Assembly: GCF_023343835.1 (NCBI RefSeq)
Contig: NC_064472.1
Location: 10,097,469-10,161,468 of the forward strand
Source of the DNA: Lagopus muta
Taxonomy: Eukaryota > Chordata > Aves > Galliformes > Phasianidae
Reading direction: 5' to 3'
DNA length: 64,000 bases
The notes under the pieces are model-generated. The model searched no databases. It saw only the letters and a program-made list of their open reading frames with translations, and was not told the DNA's origin. Below are positions 51,201-62,994 of this stretch, piece after piece. Made by a program: the position numbers and the translations under genes. Within the stretch, counting starts at the first letter, position 1, and the number at the start of each line of letters is the position of its first letter.

Positions 51201-51896
51201 TAGGGGTGGCTGTGGGGTATGCTGGTGCCTGTGCCTGTGGAGGAGCAGCTACTCCTGCTACTGTGCTATGCTAAATTCATACTACATATTGGGCTACAGC
51301 TTGATACATCCTCACTAGATGTGCACCAGCAAAGCACGTAGAGATCATAACTCCCTACTAGGAGTTCCCCATGGGCTGTGCCCATCACTAACCAAACCCT
51401 GGAGCTAGTTTCCTACCCCTGGAACCATGAGTGATGCTGCTCTGTCCCCATCCTGTTCCAGCCACTCCCCAGAGTGCTGGGGCGAACTAAGAGGGGGACA
51501 CTGTGGCTGTGTGTGACAATTAGGCCATGAGAGATCCTGCTCACCCTTTCCCTTTCTCCTCTCTGCAGACATTTTGCAACCCGCTGTATGTAGGCAGCCT
51601 GGTGCCCTCCTATGTGCTGATGGCCATTGCTGCTGTCTGGGCATATATGCTGTCGGGGGGCTCTGTCCAGAACCTGCGCCGCTTCCTGCTCTGTAAGTCA
51701 CCCAAATGGAGTTTTCTTTGGTTACTGTGTCTTGAGGTGGGGCAGGGTGTCTTGGAGACTGAAGCAAGGTGATAGCTAAAAGGAAGAGACTCCAGGGTTT
51801 GGGTTGTTGCCTCTCTGAGGAAGTTAATTGGTAAAAACTGACCCCTTGCTTCCTGCAGGTGCACAGAGTGGAGCTAGCCCCCAGCCAGCATCCTGA
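48241..51896 (+). CDS. APH1: APH1-family gamma-secretase subunit, 256 aa, seven exons
   Basis: APH1 is the seven-pass scaffold of gamma-secretase, the presenilin complex that cleaves Notch and APP within the membrane. Exons: 48241-48353, 49055-49225, 50561-50634, 50745-50867, 51039-51166, 51569-51692 and 51859-51896. All junctions keep frame; total is 771 nt, 256 residues plus stop. The start (CCGCCGCC-ATG) gives MTLAVFFGCTFIAFGPA. The GxxxG glycines Gly122, Gly126 and Gly130 and the conserved His171 and His197 are all present. The C-terminus is short (LLCAQSGASPQPAS). Residues match APH1A in places (EDG-SPISI-QMAYV) and APH1B in others (PLRII-LIAG, SAFMT), so which paralogue it is remains open. 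It lies between TPM2 and CA9 and converges with CA9. Confidence 0.93.
48360..48870. repeat. Degenerate minisatellite in APH1 intron 1
   Basis: About 500 bases consist of diverged copies of a short unit built from GGCAC, ACTGGTACC and CAGTATGG elements (for example GGCACTGGTACC and variants at 48399, 48461, 48600 and 48627). Unit length drifts around 25-40 bases. It fills most of intron 1 (48354-49054). No coding potential is seen. Confidence 0.75.
49226..50560 (+). other. APH1 intron 2
   Basis: A 1.3-kb intron between the exons ending at 49225 and starting at 50561. Apart from a GGA-rich run (about 49876-49905) I see no repeat, exon or RNA gene. Confidence 0.5.
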
Positions 51897-52680
51897 GGCC
51901 CTGCAGACGTTCCCATCCCCAGCTGCCCCTGCCCTCCCCTGTCAGCGGCAAGGTTGGCCATCGCCTTTTCTGCAATACATTTTCTCCTGGAACGGGGGAC
52001 CCTGGCCAGCCCCAGCAGGGACAGATGCTGCCATCCGGCTGCAGCAGCGGTGCTGTGACCGGCTTGCTCCTCTGCCCCTCTGGGGACAACTCAGTCTGGG
52101 GGACTCAGCTCTGTTGGCCCTGAGCTATCACCTGGGAAGTACTTCCTTGGACTGCTGGAAGCCCAAGCCCAGGAAGCCCCCTCACTTTTCCCCCTGGTAC
52201 AGAAGATGTCCTGCAGTCCCCTGTGCCTACAGGGGACACAATGTCTCCTCCTCTCCTGGGAATTGGCTTTGTGAGGTGCTGCTGGGGCCAGGACTGAATG
52301 CTTGGTGCTACTTTCTCCATCTCGACTTGCTGTACTGGGAGATGCAGCCCCAGCACTGAACTGTAGTGAGCATCCCAGGGTGGGCAGATGGGGGTTGGCA
52401 TGGCAAGGTTAGGGGATGATGTGGAGGAATGGGGGCAGAATGCATCCACCATTGTTGGTGGACGTGCAGTCAAGGGCTTGGGGTGAGCGGTGGGCGGCAG
52501 CTGGTGCTGGCACCGCCTGGGGAGGGGGGCTTGGGGCTGTTCTGGGGATCACTGCCCTCTCACTGAGTCAAAAGGGGATTTTAAGGCAGCTACCCCCCTG
52601 TTAACCTGCTACAGGACAGGGAGGACTGCCAATGGGCTCAGGGCTGAGAGGCGGTTTTGTCCACAGTGGGCTTTTGTACC

Positions 52681-52686
52681 AATAAA
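52681..52686 (+). terminator. APH1 polyadenylation signal AATAAA
   Basis: AATAAA 785 nt after the APH1 stop; the 3'UTR would be 51897 to about 52705. The CA9 3' end on the other strand begins within a few hundred bases, so the genes are tail to tail. Confidence 0.8.
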
Positions 52687-53112
52687 AGAAGCACCAGAGG
52701 TGAGCAAAAGTTGTGTGCTGGCCATGCAAGCATCCTTCCTCCTGCTCCTGTATAGAGCTCTGACTGATGCACTGGGGTGGAGGCTGCTCACAGGCTTCCT
52801 CCTGCTCCATGCCCAGCCTGTTGCTCTTGGCTCCAGCTGCAGAGGGGAGCAGGGCGGGGGTTAGCCAGGAGTGGTGGGTCTGCCACCGTCACCTCTGCAT
52901 TTCTTCACGGCGCTGTGATATTTTTCCAACACTCTGCACAAATAAGAGGAGGAAGAAGTCCCAGAGCGATGTAGGGCAGGGTGGGACTGTGCAAGGAGCC
53001 CTGCACTGCTTGCTCTGGAGCTCTGCCGTATGCACGGATGGAGGCTGATGCTTCCTCTGCAAGAGGTGGCTGGCAGAGCAAAAAGCTTTTATCGTAGTTG
53101 TTTTGTTTTTTT

Positions 53113-53118
53113 TTTAAT
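53113..53118 (-). terminator. CA9: Candidate CA9 polyadenylation signal (ATTAAA on the minus strand)
   Basis: TTTAAT on the plus strand reads ATTAAA on the minus strand about 107 nt past the CA9 stop. It overlaps the end of a T-run, so the call is tentative. No AATAAA is closer. The gap 52705-53110 between the two convergent genes holds no other feature. Confidence 0.4.
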
Positions 53119-53224
53119 GGTTTTATCCTTTTTGTAACAAAAATATCCCCTTAGGCTAGGTGCTGTCCCAGGTGAACAGTCCATGCAGCTACTGGAGGTC
53201 CTCCTGCAGCTCAGTGGGAGTGGC

Positions 53225-56200
53225 TTAGGCGGTGTTCTCGGCTGTGGCTGCTGTGTAGATGACCTTGGATTTAGTGGGTGAGTCCAGCCTGGAGCAGGAA
53301 GGAAGAGGATAGGTTAGAGCAAGAGGGGGCCCTGCTAACAGCTGTCCTGCAGTGGGTGCTGCTATCCCTGGGGAGGACTGCTGCCCATTGCTGGTGTTCC
53401 CATCACTTACCGTGCATTCTGGCTGCGGTTCTTGTAGACGTAGAGCAGGAAAGCCAGCATTGTGATGGCAAAGAGCACTCCAAAAAGCACAGCCAGCACA
53501 TCTCCTGAGCCCAAAAATGATACAAGGTTGGTTGGGGGGGGGAATGGTGCCAGGCTGGTGGCAGCCAACAGAAAGCCAGCAGCCAGCATGCTTACCTGCA
53601 TGAAATGAGCTGGTGTGTCCTGCTGAGAAACAAGAACTAGTGTGAGAGCATGCTGCAGGGACACCAGGGTGGATCTAGAGTATCCCCCCTGGCTTTTTGC
53701 CCCTCAGCGCAGCACAAGGCTGCCAGAAACCCCATCCCCACCAGGCACCCCAATCCCTTTTGCATCCCCGGCATCTCCCCTACCTGCTGTTGCTGAGGTG
53801 CCATCACCTGAAAGAGACACATCACAGTCAGGGGGTGCCCAGAGGCGAGGGGAACACAATTATGGGTTCTTCCAGAAGTGACAAGAGGTTGGCCCTAGAG
53901 CCAGGCTGCTCACGTTGCTCCCTGCATAGGATGGCCAGTGCATGTCCATGCCCTAAATGCTGGGCCGGGGCTGTGCCAGGCAAATATTTACCCAGCACAA
54001 TGGTGCTGCTTGCACACAGCTGCATTATCGCCTCTGTGCCTCTCTGTGTGGTGCCGGCTGGCACTATCGGTGGCAGTGTCCCATGGTTCAGGGAAGCCAC
54101 CACCACGACAACAGCAATGCCACTGCTGCTTGGGGACAAGGGCTTTGTATGAGCTCAGGGCTTTGATAGAAATAGCAAATAAGAGAAAAAAAGCAGTGTT
54201 TGCACCTCCACCCCCACCTCTACAATGCCAGGGAGCAGCTTCTGCAGAAAGTGTCAAGAGGCTTGGAAATAAATGGTGAACACGATAAAGCAGCCAACAG
54301 GTTTACCAAAGATAGAGCAATGCCAGCCTAACCCGATATCCTTCTTTGATAAGTGAGATTCTAGACAAAGAAAATGCGGCAGATTTTATCTGCTAGACTT
54401 CAGTGAAGCGTTCCCATGGTGCTGCCCGGGCACTGCAGTGATGGGAGCCCATGGCCAGGGGAAGCCCCAGCACTGCCCCAGGCCTTGGTGCTGTTACTCA
54501 GTGTGACACAGGGCATCGGAAACGCCGCCCAAAGGGAGAGGGAACAGGATGTTGGACAGCAAAAAAATAAAACCCTGAGTGAGTTCAGAGAACTGAGAAT
54601 GGCATGGATTTAGTGATGCAGAGATAGTCACACCTGAGGGCAAACAGGAATTTCGAGTCATAGCTGGAAACCACCAGTGCTAGGAAGTGCTCTGAGGACA
54701 AACTAAGGACAGGAGCAGGGCCAACCCATGCACAAACCTTTCACCAAGAGAAGCAGAGCTCTGAAGCATCACTCCTCCCCCCCCAGGATGCTCACGCACT
54801 CCTTACCTGCAGGCACCTGCCTCTCCCGGGAGGAGCTGGGCTCAAAGCTTGCCAGCACCCATCTCCTGTGCAGGCTCTGGTCCTGCCGAAAGTTGTTCAT
54901 GAGGAGGCGGTGGTCATCTGTGTGCAGGCTGCTCACCAGTATGGACATCTGCGAGGAAAGCAGTGTGAGTGGGGTGGGATGCGGGATGCCCTGGGGAGCC
55001 AAGATCCAGCATGCACATGGCCAACAGACCTGTTCCTTGGAGAGCATCACCGTCTGGTTGAAGACAGTCCACTTGATGGATTCATGGCAGGGTGGGGTGG
55101 TCAGGGACCCATTGTAGTGGAAGTAGAGGTGCAGGTTGTCAGGCAGCAGGCCAGCGATGTTGAACCCGGGCACAAGGACTTCATCATCTGTGAGGAGAAA
55201 TGGGGCAGCGGTGAACTGCTGCTGTGCAAGCTTCTCCTGTGCACAGAGCCAACAGCTGCTACAGCCTTCCTCTGCAGTGCCAGCAGGGCATTACCTTCTC
55301 CTTGGATGCTATGCAGGTGCTCGAGTATCTGCTGGTAATATGGGTTCTCCCTTGGCCCAACCTGCAACAGAGCAGTGATGGAAGGAATGGCTGCTGGCAA
55401 AGGGCCTCATGTCCTTCTGTCCCCTTCTCCATCCTCTAGATCATGTTGTTCTTCCTTCCCCTCCTTGCTCAAGGACTGCTCACCTCCAGGAAGACCCCCA
55501 GCACTGCCATCCCATCCGGTTGAGTTAGGGCTGCCTTGAAGTTCTCGTACTTGGTGTTGTAATGGACCACGTGGAGCTGAAAGGAAACACAGCCCCAGTG
55601 TGGGATGGGCACCCCTGGATGGTGCTCACTTCCTTGGACAGAATATATTCTGGGGGAGAGATGCAGCTCCTGCTTGGGGGACATTGCTGGTGAAGTGGGA
55701 TAAAGGTGCCATAGCAGTGAGCACCAAGAGCTGCCCTGAACATGGGCAGACAACCCGCCCTGGAGGACAGCAGCTGTACCAGAAGGGATGAGATCAGCCC
55801 GAGCTGGCTGTGTGCAGCTCACGGTCCTGTGCCACCAGCCCAGCAGCAGGACAGAACACTCCTCACCTCCCCAGCAAAGCGCTTGTGGTCAACGGTGTGC
55901 TCGGAGCCAGGATTCGAAGGCGAGCCCCAGTGCAGGTGCAGCTGCACGGCACGGTACTGCTGTGCGTAGCCACCCGTGATGGCCAAGGACTCAGGCAGCT
56001 TCAGGACCACTGCAGAAGGAGGGAGAGTGCAGTTGGTAAGGCAGAATGGCTGAAGGGAAGGAGTCACCTTGGGCTGGGGGAGGTTGGTGACAACAAACAA
56101 AGTGGCTTTGGATCTTAAACGAGGTTGAGGGTAGGGCAACGGGTAGAGCCGTGCTATGAAGCAAGGTTCAGCCTGCAGAACACCCAGTGAATAGCTGTAT

Positions 56201-59200
56201 TCGCTATGTGGGAATAACACAAAGAGGCTGTGGATAGAGGATAAGGGGATTGGCAGTGATGTACACCTAAAGGAGCGTAGAGCTGCATCACTGCTGCATC
56301 AAACAGAGCAGCCTGCAGGCCTGGCCAGCACTGGGGCTGGCGTCACATGAAATCTGCAGAGTTAGAGCAGAGTTAGTTTGGACACAGGGCACATGTATTT
56401 GGTTTTGCCTTTACCTTTAGGTGTGGTTTAGGGCAAAGTTGAGCTCCAGATACCTGGCGAGCAGAACAGTGCTGTAGATAACCTAAGGGCTGAGCTACGG
56501 GGGGGACAAGCACCAACATCATGAGTATCCCTGGGAGAGGCTGTGGATGGTTGGACTGGATGATCTTTTCCAACTTTGGTGATTCTGTCCCATCCTTATA
56601 GGTGAAGTGTTTCAATCACATCACTAGGGCACAGGTTTGTGATGAGTCATCTGTCCTCTCCTGCGCCACCAGGCACAGAGATACAGAACTCAAATACACT
56701 CCTTCCTCCCTGTGCATTTATACCCTCCCATGTTTCTATTGTATATCTAACTTGGTGCTTTCCTAGCATTCATCTGAGTCATTTTCAACATATACATTGT
56801 GTAAGGAGTAACTGTAGAGCTGTCCTAGCTGACTTGCAACTTTTCACTTTGTTCTATTTTTCCTGAGTGATCACAGAGGTCAGCACATGAAAAACTACCT
56901 CAGCCCTGGCCCCTCTGGTTGAAAATGCTACAAGTGTTTCTGTGAACACCAAACAGCACCAGATGCCAGGGTGCCTAAAATAGCAACCACTGACCTCAGA
57001 CCGTTGAGCTATGCAGGCAGCTAGGGCAAGAGGCTATAAAATAGAGTGCTGGGCATGCCGTGCGCAGCAAGTCTGACTTGTTGGGTTTGCAGCACGCAGG
57101 GATCAGCTCCCACGGGCAAGGGCATGGAGCTATCCTGCTGCAGCCTCAGAGAGTTCTTCAGCTGCCATCACTACCAGCAGGTCCCACTCTGAGCAGCATG
57201 CACAGGGCTGGAAGTGCTTTTGGAAGGAGCTGGTGGCAGCCAGGATCCACTGCTGCAGGGAGGAGCTGATGAGGTTTCTGGAAAGCTGGGACAGAATCTG
57301 TTCACATTATTTTACTATCAGTCTCACCATGCTAGATAGAGAGAAAAAAGCCCTTCTAAAACTGCAGAAGCCTTTTAAAAGTGTCTTAAGATCCTCAGAT
57401 AGCATCTCAAAGTATAGACTTCAAGAAGAGTGTCCTACAAGAGAGGCGGTACCATGGAGGCTAATTCACACAAGGCCATGATTTCTCCTTTGAAAAAAGT
57501 GCCATGTAGGAAAGGAACCAATGGCTGCAAACCTGCATTAGGAACAAATTTCTAAAGGAAACACGAATTACAATAAATTCCTGAAGCCAACACCCAACAC
57601 AGTGAATAGCGAGCTCCCCCACCCACCTGTGTGCCCATTGTTCTTCATTTCTAGCATCTGGCTGGCAGGCAGGCTGTAGCCGGAGAGCTGGATGGGTCGC
57701 AGCTGGGGGCTGAAGATGGTCGTCTCCGTGTTGATGTTGATGGGAGATTGCATGTTGCCTGCACACTCTGGGAAGTGCTTGGCCCACTGCCCTGGATCTG
57801 GCATGGAGAAAGGGCAGAGGTGAGAGCAGGCAGGGACAGGACCTGGGGGTTTGGTGGGTGCAGGAGAAGAGATGGGCCGTGCACCACGCACAAAGGGTAG
57901 GTTTCTACCAAGTCAGCTCATGAGCAGCTCTATGGGCATGGTAGTGGTGGGTTGGCGGTTGGACTTGATGATCTTTGAGATCTTTTCCAACCTTTAATGA
58001 TTCCATGATTCTATGCTGCCATATGACCGCTTGTGGCTGCATCATGAAAGGGTTCTGAGCATGGTGAGCTGCCAGGAAAGTCTATTTTAGGGGTGTTTGG
58101 GAAGAGCGTGAGAATATCATTTACAAGTGGACTTGGCAGGCAGGGGAGCTCTGCAGCTCATCACACTCACTGCTGGCAGGCACGGCCCCCTGTGAGCACG
58201 GTGCCACCATCTGCAGCTTCTGCCTTGGGCCACCGCAAGCCAGCGTCGTCCCCCTGCACACCCTGCTCTAGGAGACGGTGCAAGGACACAAGGTGATCCT
58301 CGGGCAAAGTCCCAGTACAGCCTGTCAGTGAGAATGGCATGGGACGGGCCTGTGCCTGCCTGGGGAGGCAAAACCCCAGAGACCCCCACACTGAGGCACA
58401 GGGGATCCCACTGCTGCCTCACAAATGGCCCAGGCTCGGTCACTGCTGAACCAGCATGGTGCAGGGAGGGAAGGGTGAGACACTGAGTGTGCCTGGTAAT
58501 CATTAACCAGGACTGGCTGGAGCCCAGGGTCTGATGGTGGTGGCGAAAGTAGGAGCAACTGCAGGGTATTTACCTTCATAACTCCAATGGCTGTCACTGG
58601 GACCTTGAGAATAAAAAAAAAAAGAAAAAGAGAGCATGAATGGAAGTGAAAGATTGGCTGCAAACACACCTCTGCCATGCAGCACTCCTGGTCCTACGGC
58701 AGCCATGCACCCTCTGCCTCAGTGCTCTCCCAGCATTTGCCTGCTTGTTCTCCTCCTCCTCCTTCACCAGAACCAGAAATGCTCCCAAAGGGCACTGCCT
58801 CCTCCATGCAGAGAGAAAACTCCTGAGTTGATGCTTGGTTATTATCATTATAGTGGAAAATAATTCACAGATATCGCTCCCATCACTCAATAGCACCAGT
58901 TATGCTCTTCCAGCTGCTCCCACTGTGCCCCCATCAGATCCTGTAAGCACCATCCAGCTCCATACCTCTATCCCTCATTAGGGTGAGTGCCTACCAGGAT
59001 GGCTGGGAGGCAGGAGAGCCACCATGTTGGTCCCCATTGCCCCCCTGACAACAGCCATTGACTTGCTATTAATAGGAGCAGATTCCATCTCATGGTGAGA
59101 AAGGAAAAGGCACACTTTCCCAGGCCCAGGCAATCGGCACAAGCCCCAAGCCCAGCAGGATCCTGCCCTCCTCCCAGCCCCAGGCAGCGGGTGGCCACAG

Positions 59201-62200
59201 CTGAAGGATGCTTGGGGACAGGGATGAGGACGGCTCTCAAGGCTTCTCCAGCACCACGGGTGGCATTTCAGAGAAGTCCAAAGAAGCTGTGGTGCCCCAT
59301 CCCCAGGGGCAGTCCAGGCCAGGCTGGATGGGTCTCTGGGCAGCCTGAGTTTGTGGAGGGCAACTAGCCCATGGCAGCGGTTGGGGCTGGGTAGGCTTTA
59401 ATGTTCCTTCTAACCCAAGCTGTTGTGCAGGCTTAGGAGTGATGCGAGGGAGCCACTCACCGAGGTGTGGGACATTCTCAAAGGTGTATGAGAAGGGAAC
59501 AGCAAGGCATCAACAAGAAGGATGAATAGGGGCACTCGCACCAGAGCTGAGACCCGTGGGAGATACGCCAGCAGTTTCTCAAGCACGGTTCCTCAGCTGC
59601 AGCAGAAGGCTTGTGCTCTGGCACAGGTAACTTGTGGCACCCCGGGGCTGGCATACAGTACCTGGGCACACTGCACATGCCTCAGCTGCCACAGACAGCC
59701 CCAGCATCCTGCTCCCTGCTTCCCTCTGCGGCTCAGCCTATGAAGAAAGCATAGACCTCCCATGCATACAATCCTAAGCACTGAGGCAACATCTCCCACC
59801 CCATGGAGCTGGGTCCCTTGGTGCATGCCCTGGTGCTGCAGGGTGGCATCCCCTGGCATTGTGGTTCAGCTCTCAGCCCTGCAATACTCTCATCCCTTCC
59901 ACACGGGGGCATTCACAATCCCACAGTCCTTCGGCAAGCACATTAACCCCCTGCCCTGCCCAGCCCAAATGCAATCCCAGCCTCCATCCCAGCTCCCCGC
60001 TGCAGCACGTCTTCTCTCTCTGATTGCTGCTGAACTGTTGCCATGCACCACAACGGAGGTGATGGTGCCGCAGCTGCAGCTCCCTGCATGCCCTGCCCTG
60101 CCTCTGGGCGCGCTCAGCCCTGGCAGGGGCTGCAGTGTACTCCCAAAAATGTGCATGTAAGGAAAAAAGTGCTGCAATAGGGCTTCAGTGTACATTCTGG
60201 GAGGTGTGAGCAAGGAGAGTCTCAGCAAAATACTGTGGGGCACAGAGGGGCAGCAGCAGGAGCCAGCTGCCACTGCAGACAGCACAAAGACACCCTGCTT
60301 GGCCATGTGGAGTCCCTCTGTTCCCTACTTGCTCCAAGCCCACCCCTCCCCTGAGCAGGGGGTATTTCACACCCAAGAGCAGCAACACTTCCCCCTTTCA
60401 ATACTTTCTTCCCCTTGTATTCACTCCCTCTCCTTCTTTCCATCTTGGGATCCCAGTGCTGCCGTCAGCTTGCTTTCTTCCTGACGTCCAACACCATCCA
60501 ACAACACCTCCCCGCTGAGTCGGGGCAGGCGCTGCCATTAGCAGTGCACTGTTCTGCATGTCCTGCGGACTGCGAGCAGCACAGCTGCTGCTAGCAGTGG
60601 GGAAAAGCAGCAAGTTGCAAGCTGCTCCCATAAACATCCCCATGGCTCCAGGGACTACATACCTAACGCTGTTTGTATAGAGCAAGAGCCAATACCAGAG
60701 AAAAGAGAGGGCTCAGTGTAGCCCTCCATCCTCACATGGAGGGTAAGTCCACAGAACAGAGCAATGTGGGTTGTAACAGGAGGGATCAGGACACACAGAT
60801 ACACCATGTCTCAAAGCAGTGAGCAGCACAGCTGCAAGTCCACAGCGTACCACACATCCAAGCACCTTGTCCCCTGCAAATAATAACCTGACCAAGGTAC
60901 AGAGACTGTGCCAGGACGCTCATGCTTGCCTGCAGACAGCTCCCGAGGCAAGGACTAGTACAGGGTCCAGAGGATAGCCAGCATTCCCTGACAAACCGTG
61001 CAAAGAACCACTGCACCCCATGGACAGTAAGGCATCAGACCCCAGCTTGATTCCCCAAGCACAGCCCCTTTTTTGCCCACTCAGACACACAGCCATGCAG
61101 CCCCAGCCACTGCTGTGTGCACTGCCCACGGGGCACCAATCCTGGCTGCATTAAAGCCCTTTTGTGTTTATTAACTTCAGCCAACAGCGAGCCATGGGGA
61201 TCAGCCTTTAATCTGCACCGGAGCTCAGGTCGCTGCAGGAATTGTTCTTTGTGCTGCTGGGAAACAGAGGGGCCCCACAAGGCAGGCAGCATCCCATGGA
61301 GCAGCAAGAGTTTGTGGGGGGAGGCACAGGGCAGGAATGGCCCCTGGTCTGTTTCTGCTGCCTGTGAACCCAAATAGTCTTGAAGAGTGCCGGGGGAAAG
61401 GGAAAATATTTACAGGGCATTAGGGTGTAAGGGATGGGATAAAAACGGGGAAATCCTGGGGAAAGACTGAGGCTTGAAGCAGAGGAATGAGTTGAATGAG
61501 GGGATTACAACAGAGGAGGGAGATCAGATGGAGGAAGAGAGAGCATCAGGGAACACAAAGCAGGACAGGACTGAATAAGAGGGAGAGAACAGATAGGCTG
61601 CTCTACTACAAAGACACCAGAGGTTCCTCAGGCTCCCACGCTAGGAAATCTCATGGAAAGCCTTATGGAAGGCTACAGAGTGCAATGGATGCTGCCAGCC
61701 TGGCCCCATGCAGGAGCCGAAAGGGGAAAATGAGACAGGAATGTGTACGGGACCCGGCCCCAGCACCAGGACTGTCACTGAGGGCTGGCTACTGCTCCTC
61801 GCCCACATCTTCTTCCCATCCACATCCCACCCGGCTCACAGCCGCATGGAGACGGTGTCACCCGGCTCCCTCCCACTCTGTGGAGGAGTTTCTCCATCTC
61901 TGTGGCAAGGAGCAGTGCGTCCCCAAAACCCCACGCACAGCCCAACAAGAACTCGGTAAGAAATGTGAATCGTTGCAATAACAGCAGCAGCTCGCAGCAC
62001 CCCGTATTTGACACAGGGAACAGTGATGCCACACTGTGAGCCCGGAAAAGCAAACCCACGGGGAAAGCAACGCTGGGACGGGGACATCCCTGCGCTGTGC
62101 TCAGCCGCGGGTGAGAAACGCACCGCACTATCTCCAAACATTACTGAATGCCGGAATGAAAAAAGCGACCGAGACCACAGGGTCTGAGCACTACCCCCCA

Positions 62201-62880
62201 AAAGTGACTCCAAAACTTGAAAGCCCTCTGCGTGGGGTGAGGGGAGGCACGCCACAGCACCCAGCCCCGCGCTTCCCACGCTCCCCCATCCCACCGCCCG
62301 CCGTGGTGCAGCCCCACACCTGCCCCGCTGCACGGACCCTGCGGGCGGCCGAGAGCCCAGAGCCGCAGTGCGGTGCGAGCTGTCCGGCGGGAGCGGGATG
62401 CGAGGCTGCGCGCGGGGCGGGGACGCGGACCCCGCGGGGGTCGAAGAGTTGGCGGGAGCGGGGACAAAGGCAGCGGCGTGCGGGGCTGTGCTGGGCGGGG
62501 GGAGGCGGGGTTCCGTAATGGGTGGCACTGCAGCCCCAAATCTCAGCGAGAGAGCACCCCCAAAATCGTGCACAGGAGCACAAAGGTGCTCCGTGCATCG
62601 GGATAACCCGAAGCCGGCACTGGAGAGCCCCGTGCACGGCACTGCTCAGCGCCTCGGCGATCCCAAAGCCCCCATCGGGGGAGGGGGGCTGTTCCGTCCG
62701 TCGGGGTGCCCCGCGCACTGCGCACCCCACAGCCAGCGCTGTGCAGCCCAGCCACTTCCCCTCACCTCTCTCCTGGGAGTGCGGGGCGTTCTCGTCGTTG
62801 TGGTCGTGCTCCTGCCCGGCGGCGGTTCGGCCCAGCCCGGCCAGCAGCAGGACGCAGATCCGCAGCGCGGTGCGGTTCAT
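53225..62880 (-). CDS. CA9: Transmembrane carbonic anhydrase, CA9 by synteny (375 aa, 12 exons)
   Basis: A zinc enzyme hydrating CO2 on the outer cell surface. Minus-strand exons in order: 62766-62880, 58574-58603, 57627-57797, 55867-56009, 55484-55576, 55295-55361, 55030-55187, 54807-54948, 53784-53807, 53596-53622, 53411-53504 and 53225-53288. They join in frame to 1128 nt. A signal peptide (about 1-21) is followed by a short acidic stretch, the CA domain, a stalk, one membrane helix (about 326-347) and a tail ending AATAENTA. Zinc ligands are His130, His132 and His155, the proton shuttle is His104, and Thr236 lies in SLTTPPC. Cys60 and Cys240 can form the disulfide of extracellular CAs. 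The sequon NQT at 250 matches the N-glycan site of human CA9. The mammalian proteoglycan-like domain is absent. CA12 or CA14 are alternatives on sequence alone; position favours CA9. Confidence 0.92.
53596..53807 (-). CDS. CA9: CA9 stalk microexons (24 and 27 nt)
   Basis: Two very small exons, 53784-53807 (24 nt) and 53596-53622 (27 nt), lie between the CA domain and the membrane helix. With the flanking split codons they encode the Gly/Ala/Ser/Thr-rich stalk [17 protein letters not shown]. Each is flanked by AG and GT on the minus strand and is phase-neutral, so either can be skipped without a frameshift. They are too short to stand out as open frames, but the flanking sites and phases agree. 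Confidence 0.75.
54285..54425 (+). mobile_element. CR1-like reverse-transcriptase remnant
   Basis: In a CA9 intron, ATTCTAGACAAAGAAAATGC followed by a segment that reads roughly as [11 protein letters not shown] resembles the LDFSKAFD motif of LINE reverse transcriptases. It is short and diverged. Confidence 0.45.
56505..56600 (+). mobile_element. CR1 LINE 3' end
   Basis: GGTTGGACTGGATGATCTTT, TCCAACTTTGGTGATTCTGT match a sense CR1 3' end. It lies in the CA9 intron 56010-57626, which otherwise shows only non-coding sequence. Confidence 0.72.
57915..58017 (+). mobile_element. CR1 LINE 3' end
   Basis: GGTTGGACTTGATGATCTTT, TTTCCAACCTTTAATGATTC and CATGATTCTATG mark a sense CR1 3' end in the CA9 intron 57798-58573. 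Confidence 0.78.
58574..58603 (-). CDS. CA9: CA9 exon 2 (30 nt)
   Basis: A 30-nt exon encoding [10 protein letters not shown] (first codon split), which carries the conserved HW-Y start of the carbonic anhydrase fold. It is separated from exon 1 by a 4.2-kb intron. Its length is a multiple of three, so skipping it would keep frame but remove the start of the domain. Confidence 0.88.
59300..59425 (+). mobile_element. CR1 LINE 3' fragment
   Basis: GGCCAGGCTGGATGGGTCTC, GGGCAACTAGCCCATGGCAG and TGTTCCTTCTAACCCAAGCT mark a sense CR1. It sits in the 4.2-kb CA9 intron 1 (58604-62765), where I find no other gene or repeat. Confidence 0.78.
62766..62880 (-). CDS. CA9: CA9 exon 1: signal peptide and short acidic N-terminus
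   Basis: Starts [20 protein letters not shown], a clear signal peptide, then a short His/Asp/Glu/Asn-rich segment ([16 protein letters not shown]). The upstream in-frame Met on the minus strand (62944-62946) lies close to or inside the likely transcription start and would spoil the signal peptide, so the ATG at 62878-62880 is preferred. The family's proteoglycan-like repeat region would lie in this exon but is missing. Confidence 0.88.
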
Positions 62881-62994
62881 TTCTAGCAAGTGCGGCGTGC
62901 GGGACGGCCCGTGGCTGCCTGCTGGTCGAGACTGCCGCACATACATGGGAACAGGAGGGGGGAGGAGGCAGCCCTGACTCGACGCCGCCGTTAC

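Noticed and set aside
62191-62946. 251-residue minus-strand frame through CA9 exon 1 and into its intron
   Set aside because: After residue 38 of CA9 it reads past a good GTGAGG donor; the downstream part is GC-rich chance sequence and does not continue the carbonic anhydrase.
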